From assembly GCA_002717145.1 (NCBI GenBank), contig PBCP01000001.1, positions 131,234 to 195,233 on the forward strand: a DNA stretch of 64,000 nt. The letters are read 5' to 3'. Below the pieces are notes generated by a model that saw nothing but the letters and a program-made list of their open reading frames with translations, was not told the DNA's origin and did not search any database. The stretch comes from Planctomycetaceae bacterium (GTDB lineage: Bacteria; Planctomycetota; Planctomycetia; Pirellulales; Pirellulaceae). Shown here piece by piece: positions 45,789 to 56,246 of this stretch. The translations under genes and the position numbers were made by a program. Every line of letters begins with the position of its first letter. The stretch's first letter is position 1.

Positions 45789-47219
45789 ATGCGTTTCATC
45801 CTACTACTGTCCGTTTCGTTTATTTCATCACTGGCTTTAGCCGCTCAAAAACCTAATGTCATTTTAGTGATGGCCGACGACATGGGATATGGACAAACTG
45901 GCTATTACAATCATCCCGTATTAAAAACGCCAAATCTCGATGCGATGGCTGGCAATGGAATTCGTTTTGACCGATTTTATGCTGGTGCTCCCAATTGCTC
46001 TCCTACGAGAGCAACTGTTTTAACGGGACGCACTAACGATCGAACCGGTGTTCATAATCATGGCTATGCCATCAACAAACAGGAGAAAACGATTGCGCAA
46101 GCATTCCAGAATGCTGGCTATTCTACGGCACACTTTGGCAAATGGCACCTTAATGGCTTAAGAGGACCAGGTGCTCCTATCTTCAAGGAAGACGCTCACC
46201 ATCCTGGACATCTCGGGTTCGATTACTGGTTAAGTGTTACTAACTTTTTCGATATGAATCCTATACTAAGTCGCAATGGAAAGTGGGAAGAACACGGAGG
46301 CGATTCCTCTGAAATTGTTGTCAATGAAGCACTTGACTACATACGCGGGGAAAACGAAAAGGGGAAGCCTGTCTTTATCGTCATTTGGTATGGTACGCCT
46401 CACAGCCCTTTTATGGCCTATGAGTCAGATGCTGAGCCTTTTAAGGATTTGAGTCCCGCATCTAGAGACCACTACGCTGAACTAGTTGCCATGGATCGAT
46501 CAATTGGGCACCTACGAAAAGAGCTTCGCGATTTTGGTATGGCCGAGGATACCATTGTTTGGTTCAACAGTGATAACGGGGGATTGGGCAACATTAAACC
46601 TGGCACCGTCGGTAATTTGCGAGGGTTTAAGAATTCCGTTTACGAAGGTGGACTTCGTGTGCCGGCCGTTATTGAATGGCCAGCACATATCAAACCACAA
46701 ATATCAAATTTCCCTGCCTGCACAATGGATATCTTTCCAACGCTGATTGACTACGCAGGACTTGATAAGAAGTCCATTAATAAAGTCTCTGACGGCATCT
46801 CGTTGGCCAGTTATATCAATACGAGTCAGACGAAACGTCCTTCGCCAATCGGATTTCGCCACACCCAGCGAGCTGCCTGGCTCGATAATCAATATAAGTT
46901 AATAACCCTCAAAGTTGGCAGTGGTGAATACCAGCTATATGACTTGGAAAATGACCCAACAGAACAAAAGAACATTATCGACGCAGAACCGAAGATCGCT
47001 CGGCAAATGATCTCTGCTTTTGAAAATTGGAATTCTTCTGTAGAAAAAAGTCGTTTGGGGGCTGACTACCAGTCTGGCAAAGTGAATCCGTTTCCTCGTC
47101 CCCAGCAAACGGATCTGATGACGCTACCTGAGTATCAAAAGCACTTCGAAGAATGGATTAAACGCCCTGAATTCAAGCCATATATCGAGCGGCAACTCAA
47201 ACGGCAGCAAACCAAATAA
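45789..47219 (+). CDS. Exported sulfatase (arylsulfatase family)
   Basis: 476 residues. ATG start with AAGG 5 bases upstream; signal peptide 1-18 (ending LAAQ). The formylglycine motif C70-S-P-T-R starts at residue 70, so maturation by a formylglycine-generating enzyme is expected. The metal-binding DD pair (MADDMGYGQ) and the GKWHL motif are present. It would release sulfate from an algal or host polysaccharide. It ends 10 bases from the convergent gyrB stop, and neither gene has a visible terminator there. Confidence 0.92.
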   Translation: MRFILLLSVSFISSLALAAQKPNVILVMADDMGYGQTGYYNHPVLKTPNLDAMAGNGIRFDRFYAGAPNCSPTRATVLTGRTNDRTGVHNHGYAINKQEKTIAQAFQNAGYSTAHFGKWHLNGLRGPGAPIFKEDAHHPGHLGFDYWLSVTNFFDMNPILSRNGKWEEHGGDSSEIVVNEALDYIRGENEKGKPVFIVIWYGTPHSPFMAYESDAEPFKDLSPASRDHYAELVAMDRSIGHLRKELRDFGMAEDTIVWFNSDNGGLGNIKPGTVGNLRGFKNSVYEGGLRVPAVIEWPAHIKPQISNFPACTMDIFPTLIDYAGLDKKSINKVSDGISLASYINTSQTKRPSPIGFRHTQRAAWLDNQYKLITLKVGSGEYQLYDLENDPTEQKNIIDAEPKIARQMISAFENWNSSVEKSRLGADYQSGKVNPFPRPQQTDLMTLPEYQKHFEEWIKRPEFKPYIERQLKRQQTK

Positions 47220-47229
47220 TCTGTACCGA

Positions 47230-49734
<2,505 letters not shown>

Positions 49735-49764
49735 CTATATTTCTGTTGCCGTGGGCTGTGAATT

Positions 49765-50121
49765 CTAAAAGTCCACCACACGTAACTTAAGGTCTTTAAT
49801 TGTCTGGCCTTCCAGTCGCTGGTTAAGCTGCTGAATAACCATCTGCTTTTGAAATGTAATCTCCTGCATTACAGCAGAATTTCTACAAATAACATCCAGT
49901 ACTCCTCGGCGGACATTACCTACTTTGGTCACTGAAGCCAACGGCCCAGCCACCTCTCCCCAAATCATATCTAGGGCGTTAGATGATTTGACGCGAGCAT
50001 ATCCGGTCCTTGCCATCAAGCGGCTAAGAATATGGTCAATACGAGGCGTAAGAGGCGTGAACCTCTGACGTTTTCGCAAATCCTCAAACCGTTGTTCGTC
50101 TGGTGTCAAATCGCCAGTCAC
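49765..50121 (-). CDS. DUF721 (DciA-like) replicative helicase loader
   Basis: 118 residues. The start is GTG at 50121, 6 bases after the dnaN stop. The DUF721 core covers about residues 30-115: a conserved Trp (MIWGEVAGPL), the R-R-G-V-L-D-V turn, and a C-terminal K-Q-M-V-I-Q-Q-L-N-Q-R-L helix. DUF721 is the domain of DciA, the ancestral loader of the replicative helicase in bacteria that lack DnaC or DnaI. Its place between dnaN and gyrB fits that role. recF, which often sits here, is absent. Confidence 0.85.
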   Translation of the reverse strand: MTGDLTPDEQRFEDLRKRQRFTPLTPRIDHILSRLMARTGYARVKSSNALDMIWGEVAGPLASVTKVGNVRRGVLDVICRNSAVMQEITFQKQMVIQQLNQRLEGQTIKDLKLRVVDF

Positions 50122-50127
50122 CTACCC

Positions 50128-51243
50128 CTACCTGTCTCTTGCCAAAGGCATAATGATGTAGGAATAGCCATCTTCTGTTGAAAGCAACACTGCAGCCTGA
50201 CCATTTTCCAGATCAAAGGTAAAGCTAGCTTCCGAATCCAGCACCCTGAGGAAGTGCTCTACGTAACGATGATCCAGACTAACCGCCACCTCTGCTCCGT
50301 CATATGAGATAGGCATCTCCGTATGACTCTGCCCTCTCTCGGCCGCTGTGGCATCCATAGCGAGCGTTCCTTGGCTGAAGGTGAAGGTAATCCCCCGGCT
50401 CTCATCATTCGCCACAATTGACGCCTGACGCAATCTGCCATAAACCGTGCCGGCAGTAAGCTCCACCTTGGAACTTTCTGTACGCGAAGGAAATACATCT
50501 TTCCACTTTGGAAATCGCCCTTCTACCAACCTGGAGGCGAGTGTCACGGTGTCTGTCTTGAATGCAAGCTGATTATCGCTGGGTATAATCTGTAAAATGC
50601 TATCCGGATTTCCCAGGGCACGAGCAATAAGGTTCATTGATCGAGTCGGGACAATCGTACTTGATTCTCCCAACTGGACATCCCCGGTAATTTCAACAGG
50701 CCCCTGCATCTTAGCCAAACGGCGCCCGTCAGTACCCACTGCTATTAAATTGTTACCATCGGTTTCCAGTAAAATACCGCCAAGTGCATAACGGCTACTT
50801 TCATTGTCTGTCGCGAAAATTGTTCGTTTAACCAATTCCCCGAATAAACCGGCAGCAATCTGAATACCACTATCCCCTTTCACTATTTGGACGTCCGGGA
50901 ACTCATCCGCATTCTGAGAGGGCAGACTATAATTACTTGAGCTTCCAGTTACTTTGATCTCGGCCCCATCCACCGCTACAGTCAACTGATCATCACTGCT
51001 TTCACGGAGGATATTACCAAAGAGATCCACTGGCAAGACAATGTTCCCAGGCACCTCTACGGATACTCCTTCCACAATCACGCGAATTCCGACCTCGGTA
51101 TCGGTCGCCATCAAGGTCGCATCTGACTCTGTTCCAATCATTTTGACACACTGCAAAATCGGTTTTGGACTTCGGGAAGGAGCAACAGAAGCGGCAGGCT
51201 GAAAGGCAGCCAGCATCTTTTCGCGATCAAAAGTGAATTTCAT
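50128..51243 (-). CDS. dnaN: DNA polymerase III beta sliding clamp
   Basis: 371 residues with an ATG start. It contains the full three-domain clamp: the FTFDREKML opening, the ALGGILLET segment of domain 2, and the C-terminal Y-I-I-M-P-L-A-R. Length is typical (about 370). It encodes the processivity clamp, which also is the target of proteins with QL(S/D)LF-type motifs, including the DnaA described here. The next gene follows after 6 bases, so dnaN and DUF721 are cotranscribed. Confidence 0.97.
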   Translation of the reverse strand: MKFTFDREKMLAAFQPAASVAPSRSPKPILQCVKMIGTESDATLMATDTEVGIRVIVEGVSVEVPGNIVLPVDLFGNILRESSDDQLTVAVDGAEIKVTGSSSNYSLPSQNADEFPDVQIVKGDSGIQIAAGLFGELVKRTIFATDNESSRYALGGILLETDGNNLIAVGTDGRRLAKMQGPVEITGDVQLGESSTIVPTRSMNLIARALGNPDSILQIIPSDNQLAFKTDTVTLASRLVEGRFPKWKDVFPSRTESSKVELTAGTVYGRLRQASIVANDESRGITFTFSQGTLAMDATAAERGQSHTEMPISYDGAEVAVSLDHRYVEHFLRVLDSEASFTFDLENGQAAVLLSTEDGYSYIIMPLARDR

Positions 51244-51569
51244 GTCTGATCTTTCGTTGGAGGCGGAGTTGAATTTATATATTATTTTTTTAAATACAGT
51301 CGTATTAAAAAGGTGCTCTCATGACATGTCGACAACTCTTCGGCAATTACGAATTGGACATCTTTTTAAGGCCTATTCTGCGAATTGCCAGGTGTGTATA
51401 ACGCGTCGATCTACTGTTTATTCAACGTCCATAAGAGTCATCAAAAAATAGACAATGTCGAGCAAAATTAATTTGTTTGCTGCTGCTCGCCAACGGTCGA
51501 CGTCGACAGAGGTTGAATAGACTGGTTTTCCACAAGGCTCCAATTTGAATATTGATGTTCAGTTAAGGG
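51244..51569. other. Candidate replication origin (oriC) between dnaA and dnaN
   Basis: This 326-base gap lies between the dnaA stop and the dnaN start. It contains one box TGTGTATAA (51393-51401), the reverse complement of the natural DnaA box TTATACACA, and one box TTTTCCACA (51526-51534), one base from TTATCCACA. A very AT-rich tract (51271-51297) could serve as the unwinding element. A 12-base perfect palindrome GTCGACGTCGAC lies at 51496-51507. Only two boxes are visible, which is few, and no gene is seen. The location is a usual site of oriC, but the assignment is inferred. Confidence 0.5.
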
Positions 51570-52688
51570 TTAATTCAGTTTGTACTTTTGAGCAAGCTTA
51601 TCGGTAATTTCATTAATGGCGACTCGTATTGATGCGTCTTTGTTCAGAGCCGACGCGGTTTTTTTGAAGGCGTGCATGATGGTGCTATGATCTCGCTTTC
51701 CAAAATATTGCCCGATATCTCCAAAACTGGAACGCGTGAATTCTCGGCACAAATAGATCGCAATGCCACGGGCACGTACGACGTATTGCCGGCGGGATGA
51801 GCTTTTTATGTCGTTTAATCGAATATTAAGATGCTTGCTAACAGTCGCTGCAATGTGCTTGATATCAGGAGTTTCTCCCCCTTGCTGATCCAACAAAGTT
51901 TGAACGTCGGATTTTGGAAGATCCAAAGCATCCAATTCCGCTTCGCTCCTCAAGCGAATTAAGGCTTGTCTGATTTTAGGGACGGTGTCAACCTGTGCTC
52001 CTAGGTGACTCGAAGGCTTAATCAGCGAGTCACGTGTAGGAAGATCAAGCTCAACCCCATGTTGTTGAGCAAGGCGGTCGACAATCACTTCCCGCGCGGA
52101 ATCACCAGGGGGATGTAACTTGATTTGCAGCCTTTCCATCAAACGGCTCGATAGTCGATCATCAAAATCTGATAGGTGCGTAGGTAGTTCTGGCAGGCAG
52201 ACAACTAACATGCGATCGTTGGCCTGAAAGTGGTCGATGAGATTACATAGCATCTGTTGGGCGGCAGAGCGAGTTTTTAATATCTCCAAATCATCGATAA
52301 CCAGCAGGCCAACCCGTAAAAACCGCTGTCGAAACTCATTCATAGAATGGGTATAAACGGCCCGGGCATGCATTCGGGCAAAATCTGCGCCAGTCGTATG
52401 TAAAGCTTTTTGCTCAGGATATCGTTGAAACCATTGTGCGACTAATGTATGTCCAAGAACGGACTTTCCCGTTCCGGAATCACCGTATAACACCAATGGG
52501 CTGGCCACTGCTTGTTGTGCCAAGACACACTCAAGGGCCTGGCGTGCTGGAGCATTTTCTTTGCCGAAAATGAACTGCTTCAAAGAATCCTCTGGGCCCA
52601 ACGGAGGACTATTCTCGAACAAGTCTAGCTGCTCGCTAGCAGCAGGCTCAAGACGCTTAATCGGAATGGCGAAAATGCCGTTGGCCAC
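51570..52688 (-). CDS. dnaA: DnaA replication initiator lacking domain I, with N-terminal clamp-binding motif
   Basis: 372 residues with a GTG start. An in-frame TAA lies 15 bases upstream, so no longer form exists. The AAA+ domain has Walker A GDSGTGKS (69-76) and Walker B LLVIDDLE (128-135), and an arginine-finger-like SSRLMERL. The C-terminal DNA-binding domain is intact (RARGIAIYLCREF, then GKRDHSTIMHA). DnaA is normally 440-480 residues, with a domain I of about 90 residues that dimerises and contacts the helicase. Here only about 38 residues precede the AAA+ core, and they contain QLDLF (20-24), matching the beta-clamp binding consensus QL(S/D)LF. Hda proteins have a similar short leader. 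Confidence 0.93.
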   Translation of the reverse strand: MANGIFAIPIKRLEPAASEQLDLFENSPPLGPEDSLKQFIFGKENAPARQALECVLAQQAVASPLVLYGDSGTGKSVLGHTLVAQWFQRYPEQKALHTTGADFARMHARAVYTHSMNEFRQRFLRVGLLVIDDLEILKTRSAAQQMLCNLIDHFQANDRMLVVCLPELPTHLSDFDDRLSSRLMERLQIKLHPPGDSAREVIVDRLAQQHGVELDLPTRDSLIKPSSHLGAQVDTVPKIRQALIRLRSEAELDALDLPKSDVQTLLDQQGGETPDIKHIAATVSKHLNIRLNDIKSSSRRQYVVRARGIAIYLCREFTRSSFGDIGQYFGKRDHSTIMHAFKKTASALNKDASIRVAINEITDKLAQKYKLN

Positions 52689-52716
52689 AAATATTTCCGT
52701 TTATTGTAAAAACCAG

Positions 52717-52876
52717 TTTCACCCAAAAAAACAAGGCATTTAGACCTTGTCCAGAGCAGAGAAAAGAGCAGTAAAAACGATCGTACATACAGGTTTCTAC
52801 TACACCCACATTATACGGTTTTTTTAAGTGAAATACGAGCAGTGCGACAGTCTTAATTTCACCCAAAAACGACAAG
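52717..52876. repeat. Direct repeat flanking the dnaA upstream region
   Basis: A 13-base core TTTCACCCAAAAA followed within two bases by ACAAG occurs at 52717-52735 and at 52857-52876, 140 bases apart. On the coding strand this reads CTTGT, then T-rich DNA, then GGGTGAAA. The second copy lies just after the cysteine desulfurase stop. It may be a paired regulatory site for dnaA. The rest of 52689-52878 has no further feature. Confidence 0.45.
52725..52750 (-). terminator. Terminator-like hairpin 36 bases upstream of dnaA
   Basis: On the minus strand ACAAGG (52745-52750) pairs with CCTTGT (52731-52736) over an 8-base loop and is followed by seven T (to 52725). It lies between the cysteine desulfurase and the dnaA GTG. 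It could end the upstream transcript or act as an attenuator in the dnaA leader. The stem is only 6 bp, so strength is uncertain. Confidence 0.45.
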
Positions 52877-52878
52877 CT

Positions 52879-54024
52879 CTAGAGGACTTCCGCGACTGCG
52901 CAAATCTGAGTAATGGCAGCCTGAATTTCCTCATCAGTATTAAAGACTCCAAGGCTAAAACGGAGTGCACCTTCGATGATTTCATCCTCCAATCCCATCG
53001 CGACAAGGGTGGGAGATGGCTCGCTTGATCCTGAGGCACACGCTGATCCCGTGCTACAACAAAGACCAGCGACATCCAAAGCCATTAAAACGGCTTGGCG
53101 GTCTTTTCCTCGGAATGAAATGTTGGATGTGTGCGGCAGCCGAGGGCTGTCGTCCCCAACGACGACAGCACAGGCAAGTTGGCTCAAGATGCCGGATTCC
53201 AGTGTTTTCCGGAGTCGCAACAAATGTTCTTGGTGCCCCACCTGGTTAGCCACATATAACTCAAGTGCCATTGCAAAGCCAACAGCTAAAGCGACTGCTT
53301 CCGTACCGGGCCGAATAGCAGCCTGTTGAAAGCCGCCATGCAAAATAGGCTGTGGTGGATGCTCATGTTTTGTGATTAAAGCACCAATTCCACGAGGCCC
53401 ATGTATTTTATGAGCCGTGACAGCCATGGAGGTAGCTCCTAACGATTGAAAGTCGACAGAAAGTTTTCCTATCGCCTGTACGGCATCCACATGAACAGGG
53501 ATAGAACGTGGCTGACAAAGAGAAACGATCTTATCTATCGGTTGCAGGACTCCGGTTTCGTTATTGGCGAGCATTGCAGCAACCAAAAAGGTCTCGTCGT
53601 TTAACAGGGACTCAAGATGATTACAATCAATTTGTCCTGAGTTAAGCGTATTGACCGTTTGGACATCAATTCCCTGAGACGCGAGCCAGGTTGCGGTGGT
53701 TGTTACGCTAGGGTGTTCGATACCGGAAATAATTAGCCGGTTCTTATTGTTCGCAGCTAGTCGATAGCCTTGGAGCGCCAGATTATTAGCTTCGGTTCCC
53801 CCACTCGTGAAAAACAAATGGTCAGCGTGTATATCCTCTAGATGTAACCCCAACAGACGCCCAATCGTCTCCCTAGCAGATTCTAGTGTTCGTCGTGATT
53901 CCCGTCCCAGTTGGTGTTGGCTTTCCGGATTAACAAGACCCCGCAGATTACAATCCAACATCGCCTGTGCTACGTCAGGGTGAATAGGTGTGGTGGCATT
54001 GTTATCTAGGTAAATGGGGCTCAT
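52879..54024 (-). CDS. Cysteine desulfurase (NifS/IscS-like)
   Basis: 381 residues with an ATG start. The PLP lysine is Lys206 (TAHKIHGPRG), the catalytic loop Cys is Cys329 (GSACASGSSEPS), and the catalytic His is His104 (GIEHPSV). The enzyme takes sulfur from cysteine for iron-sulfur clusters or tRNA thiolation. The Cys-loop GSACASG pattern is NifS/IscS-like and not SufS-like. No scaffold gene (iscU, nifU, sufB) is adjacent. It stands upstream of dnaA and is divergent from scpB. Its start codon lies in an unusual hairpin loop. Confidence 0.93.
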   Translation of the reverse strand: MSPIYLDNNATTPIHPDVAQAMLDCNLRGLVNPESQHQLGRESRRTLESARETIGRLLGLHLEDIHADHLFFTSGGTEANNLALQGYRLAANNKNRLIISGIEHPSVTTTATWLASQGIDVQTVNTLNSGQIDCNHLESLLNDETFLVAAMLANNETGVLQPIDKIVSLCQPRSIPVHVDAVQAIGKLSVDFQSLGATSMAVTAHKIHGPRGIGALITKHEHPPQPILHGGFQQAAIRPGTEAVALAVGFAMALELYVANQVGHQEHLLRLRKTLESGILSQLACAVVVGDDSPRLPHTSNISFRGKDRQAVLMALDVAGLCCSTGSACASGSSEPSPTLVAMGLEDEIIEGALRFSLGVFNTDEEIQAAITQICAVAEVL

Positions 54025-54034
54025 AGCCCCATTT
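54012..54034 (-). promoter_or_regulatory. Hairpin with the cysteine desulfurase start codon as its loop
   Basis: Perfect 10-bp arms (AAATGGGGCT at 54012-54021 and AGCCCCATTT at 54025-54034) enclose only the bases 54022-54024, which on the minus strand are the ATG start codon. An upstream ATG in the 5' arm opens a 3-codon frame ending in a TGA that overlaps the gene's ATG (CTATGA). This could control translation initiation. The rest of the divergent gap to scpB has no recognisable site. Confidence 0.7.
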
Positions 54035-54157
54035 TAGTAGGGGTGGCGAGTCATTCTAAGGGGGGATTAAGGGTTATTTAATACGTGTTAATAAATCTAA
54101 ATATCCCTATCTTTTCGACGGGTAATCGCATTATTATCTAGAAGCGAGAATACCTAC

Positions 54158-54952
54158 ATGCCGGCAAAACAAACCACTAAAACGGGTCTATCTAACCTTC
54201 TGCTTCGCAGGAGAAACCTTTGGCTGCGCCGCTCGGCCGAGCCCTTCACAACAGAACAGTCTTCCGAAGATGAAGCAACACGCCAAAACAGGGTTGAAGG
54301 AATTTTATTTTTAGCAAAAGAGCCTTTGCCGAGCGGAAAAATCGCACAGCTCGCTGAGGTCCGTGATGGACGAGAAGTACGCGCGATTATTGCCCAACTG
54401 AATAAGCAATACGATAACCGCGGGCAGTCATTTAGAATCGAACAGATCGCCGGTGGCTTTCGCTATCTGTCTAAGCAGGCTTATTCCTCATGGATTAGGC
54501 GACTTGAATCATCACCAGCGCCTATTCGCTTCAGTCGCCCGGTTATAGAAACGCTTTCGGTTATTGCATATCGCCAGCCAGTCATGCGAGCCGAAGTAGA
54601 GGCTGTGCGGGGAGTTGGTTGTGGAGAGGTCATCCGCCAGTTAATGGAGCGAGGGTTTGTAAGGATTAGTGGACGCAGTGAAGATCTAGGACGCCCATTT
54701 TTATACTCCACATCCAAACTGTTTCTGGCGACATTTGGGTTGAACAATCTGGATGAACTCCCGGAGATTCATCTACCAGAGCCAGTTGAGCCAATCTCGG
54801 AACCGTTAGATTTAGATATTGAACCCGAGATAGACGAAGAGCGGGAGATAGAAGAGTTGGCGGACACTGATAATTCAGAAGGCGACCTTTTAGAGCATGA
54901 AGCGTTGGATGACGACGATTTAGACGAGCTTGTGGACGAGGTGGCGGCTTAA
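54158..54952 (+). CDS. scpB: Segregation and condensation protein B
   Basis: 264 residues with an ATG start. A basic N-terminal tail (residues 1-35) leads to the ScpB tandem winged-helix core (about 45-210): VEGILFLAKEPL, then SRPVIETLSVIAYRQPV and VRGVGCGEVIRQLMERG, which is the family signature. The C-terminal 55 residues are highly acidic (Glu/Asp-rich). ScpB works with ScpA and SMC in chromosome condensation; neither partner is in the window. It ends 13 bases before the convergent hemA stop, where a CAAGG/CCTTG hairpin (54959-54975) overlaps the stop. Confidence 0.93.
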   Translation: MPAKQTTKTGLSNLLLRRRNLWLRRSAEPFTTEQSSEDEATRQNRVEGILFLAKEPLPSGKIAQLAEVRDGREVRAIIAQLNKQYDNRGQSFRIEQIAGGFRYLSKQAYSSWIRRLESSPAPIRFSRPVIETLSVIAYRQPVMRAEVEAVRGVGCGEVIRQLMERGFVRISGRSEDLGRPFLYSTSKLFLATFGLNNLDELPEIHLPEPVEPISEPLDLDIEPEIDEEREIEELADTDNSEGDLLEHEALDDDDLDELVDEVAA

Positions 54953-54965
54953 TCTTAACAAGGGA

Positions 54966-56246
54966 CTAGTCCTTGAGTTGAAATAATTTCTTTAGAGCAT
55001 CAAGTAGCCCAGAGCCTTCTTCTGGGCTAATTTCTTCTCTTAACGATTCAAGCGGAGGATGTAATAACTTATTGACGACCCTGCCCAGAGTCACATCAAT
55101 TTCCTGTCGCAGCTTGGGGTCGTCAGCCGCAGCCCCTAGTTTATTAAGCAGGCGTTCAAGCTCGGCTGCTTTGATTTCGTTTGCCTGTTGTTTCAGCCTA
55201 CCAATCCAGGGACCGGTCACACGTCGATAAAGGTCTGTCATAAAACGGCTAACTTCTTCATCGATGATTAATTCGGCCTTTGGCCACTCGCGTTCACGGG
55301 ACTTACGGTTGCGGTCACAAACTGCCTGCAGGTCATCAATGGAGTAGAGATAGACACCAACAAAATCAGCTATCGCCGGGTCGATATCACGAGGGACTGC
55401 AAGATCAAGGATAAACAGCGGTTTTTGATACCGTAAATCCGAGATCGTTTGAAACGAGCTGGCTGTTATAATCGGCTCGCTCGCTCCCGTTGCACTAACA
55501 ACCAGATCTGCTTCGACTAACAACTCGTGTAGTTCGTCCCATGCTACAGCTCTACCGACGGTGCGATCCGCCAAATCCACGGCCCGCTGGTGGTTCCGAT
55601 TCACGATGCGAACATCTCGAGCATCTTTGTCGATCAGGTATTGAAGGGTTTCCTCCCCCATCTCGCCTGCACCAATGACTAGAATCACTTTATCATCGAA
55701 TCGTTCGAAAAACTGACTGGCATAATCCGCAACCGCAACTGATGGAATACTGACCCGCTTCCGATGAATATCCGTTTCGGTTTGCACGCGTTTTGCGACG
55801 CGCATTGCTGCCTGGAATGAAGAGTGAGTCAACGGGCCGGTATTTTCACCCTCATTCGCCAGATCATAAGCCTGTTTCACCTGAGAAAGGATTTGTGCTT
55901 CACCGATTACCATGCTGTCGAGACTGGCCGCAGTGGTAAAAAGGTGTCTGATCGCATCTTCCCCATCAAGAGATTGCAATTCGGTTGCAATCTCTTCCGT
56001 GTTGAGCCCATGGTAATTCGCTACAAAGTCGATGAGCTGTTGAGCACTTGGGCAATTTTCTTCGTCTTCAGCCGCGGTATATATCTCAACACGATTGCAA
56101 GTAGACAGCAGCACTGCTTCAGATCGCGGAAACGCAGTCCTCATTTTTTCCAAAGCCTCGACAACCTGATTTGGTTGAAAGGCCAGCTTCTCACGAAATG
56201 CCACGTCGGTATGGTGATGACTGCAGCCAATCATTTGTAACTTCAT
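54966..56246 (-). CDS. hemA: Glutamyl-tRNA reductase
   Basis: 426 residues from the ATG at 56246. GGAGG lies 7 bases upstream, and the ATG overlaps the stop of the ccsA-like gene (ATGA). The catalytic nucleophile is Cys50 (LLSTCNRVEIY). The NADPH site (VIGAGEMGEETL), the SATGASEP segment and a C-terminal dimerisation domain are all present. It makes glutamate-1-semialdehyde, the first committed step of C5 haem synthesis. Coupling to a cytochrome-assembly-like membrane gene is common (hemX-hemA arrangement). Confidence 0.96.
   Translation of the reverse strand: MKLQMIGCSHHHTDVAFREKLAFQPNQVVEALEKMRTAFPRSEAVLLSTCNRVEIYTAAEDEENCPSAQQLIDFVANYHGLNTEEIATELQSLDGEDAIRHLFTTAASLDSMVIGEAQILSQVKQAYDLANEGENTGPLTHSSFQAAMRVAKRVQTETDIHRKRVSIPSVAVADYASQFFERFDDKVILVIGAGEMGEETLQYLIDKDARDVRIVNRNHQRAVDLADRTVGRAVAWDELHELLVEADLVVSATGASEPIITASSFQTISDLRYQKPLFILDLAVPRDIDPAIADFVGVYLYSIDDLQAVCDRNRKSREREWPKAELIIDEEVSRFMTDLYRRVTGPWIGRLKQQANEIKAAELERLLNKLGAAADDPKLRQEIDVTLGRVVNKLLHPPLESLREEISPEEGSGLLDALKKLFQLKD

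Noticed and set aside
52657..52875. A 72-codon minus-strand frame overlapping the dnaA start as a displaced domain I
   Set aside because: It is in a different frame, shows no domain-I-like sequence and spans the terminator-like hairpin, so it is not a missing part of DnaA.
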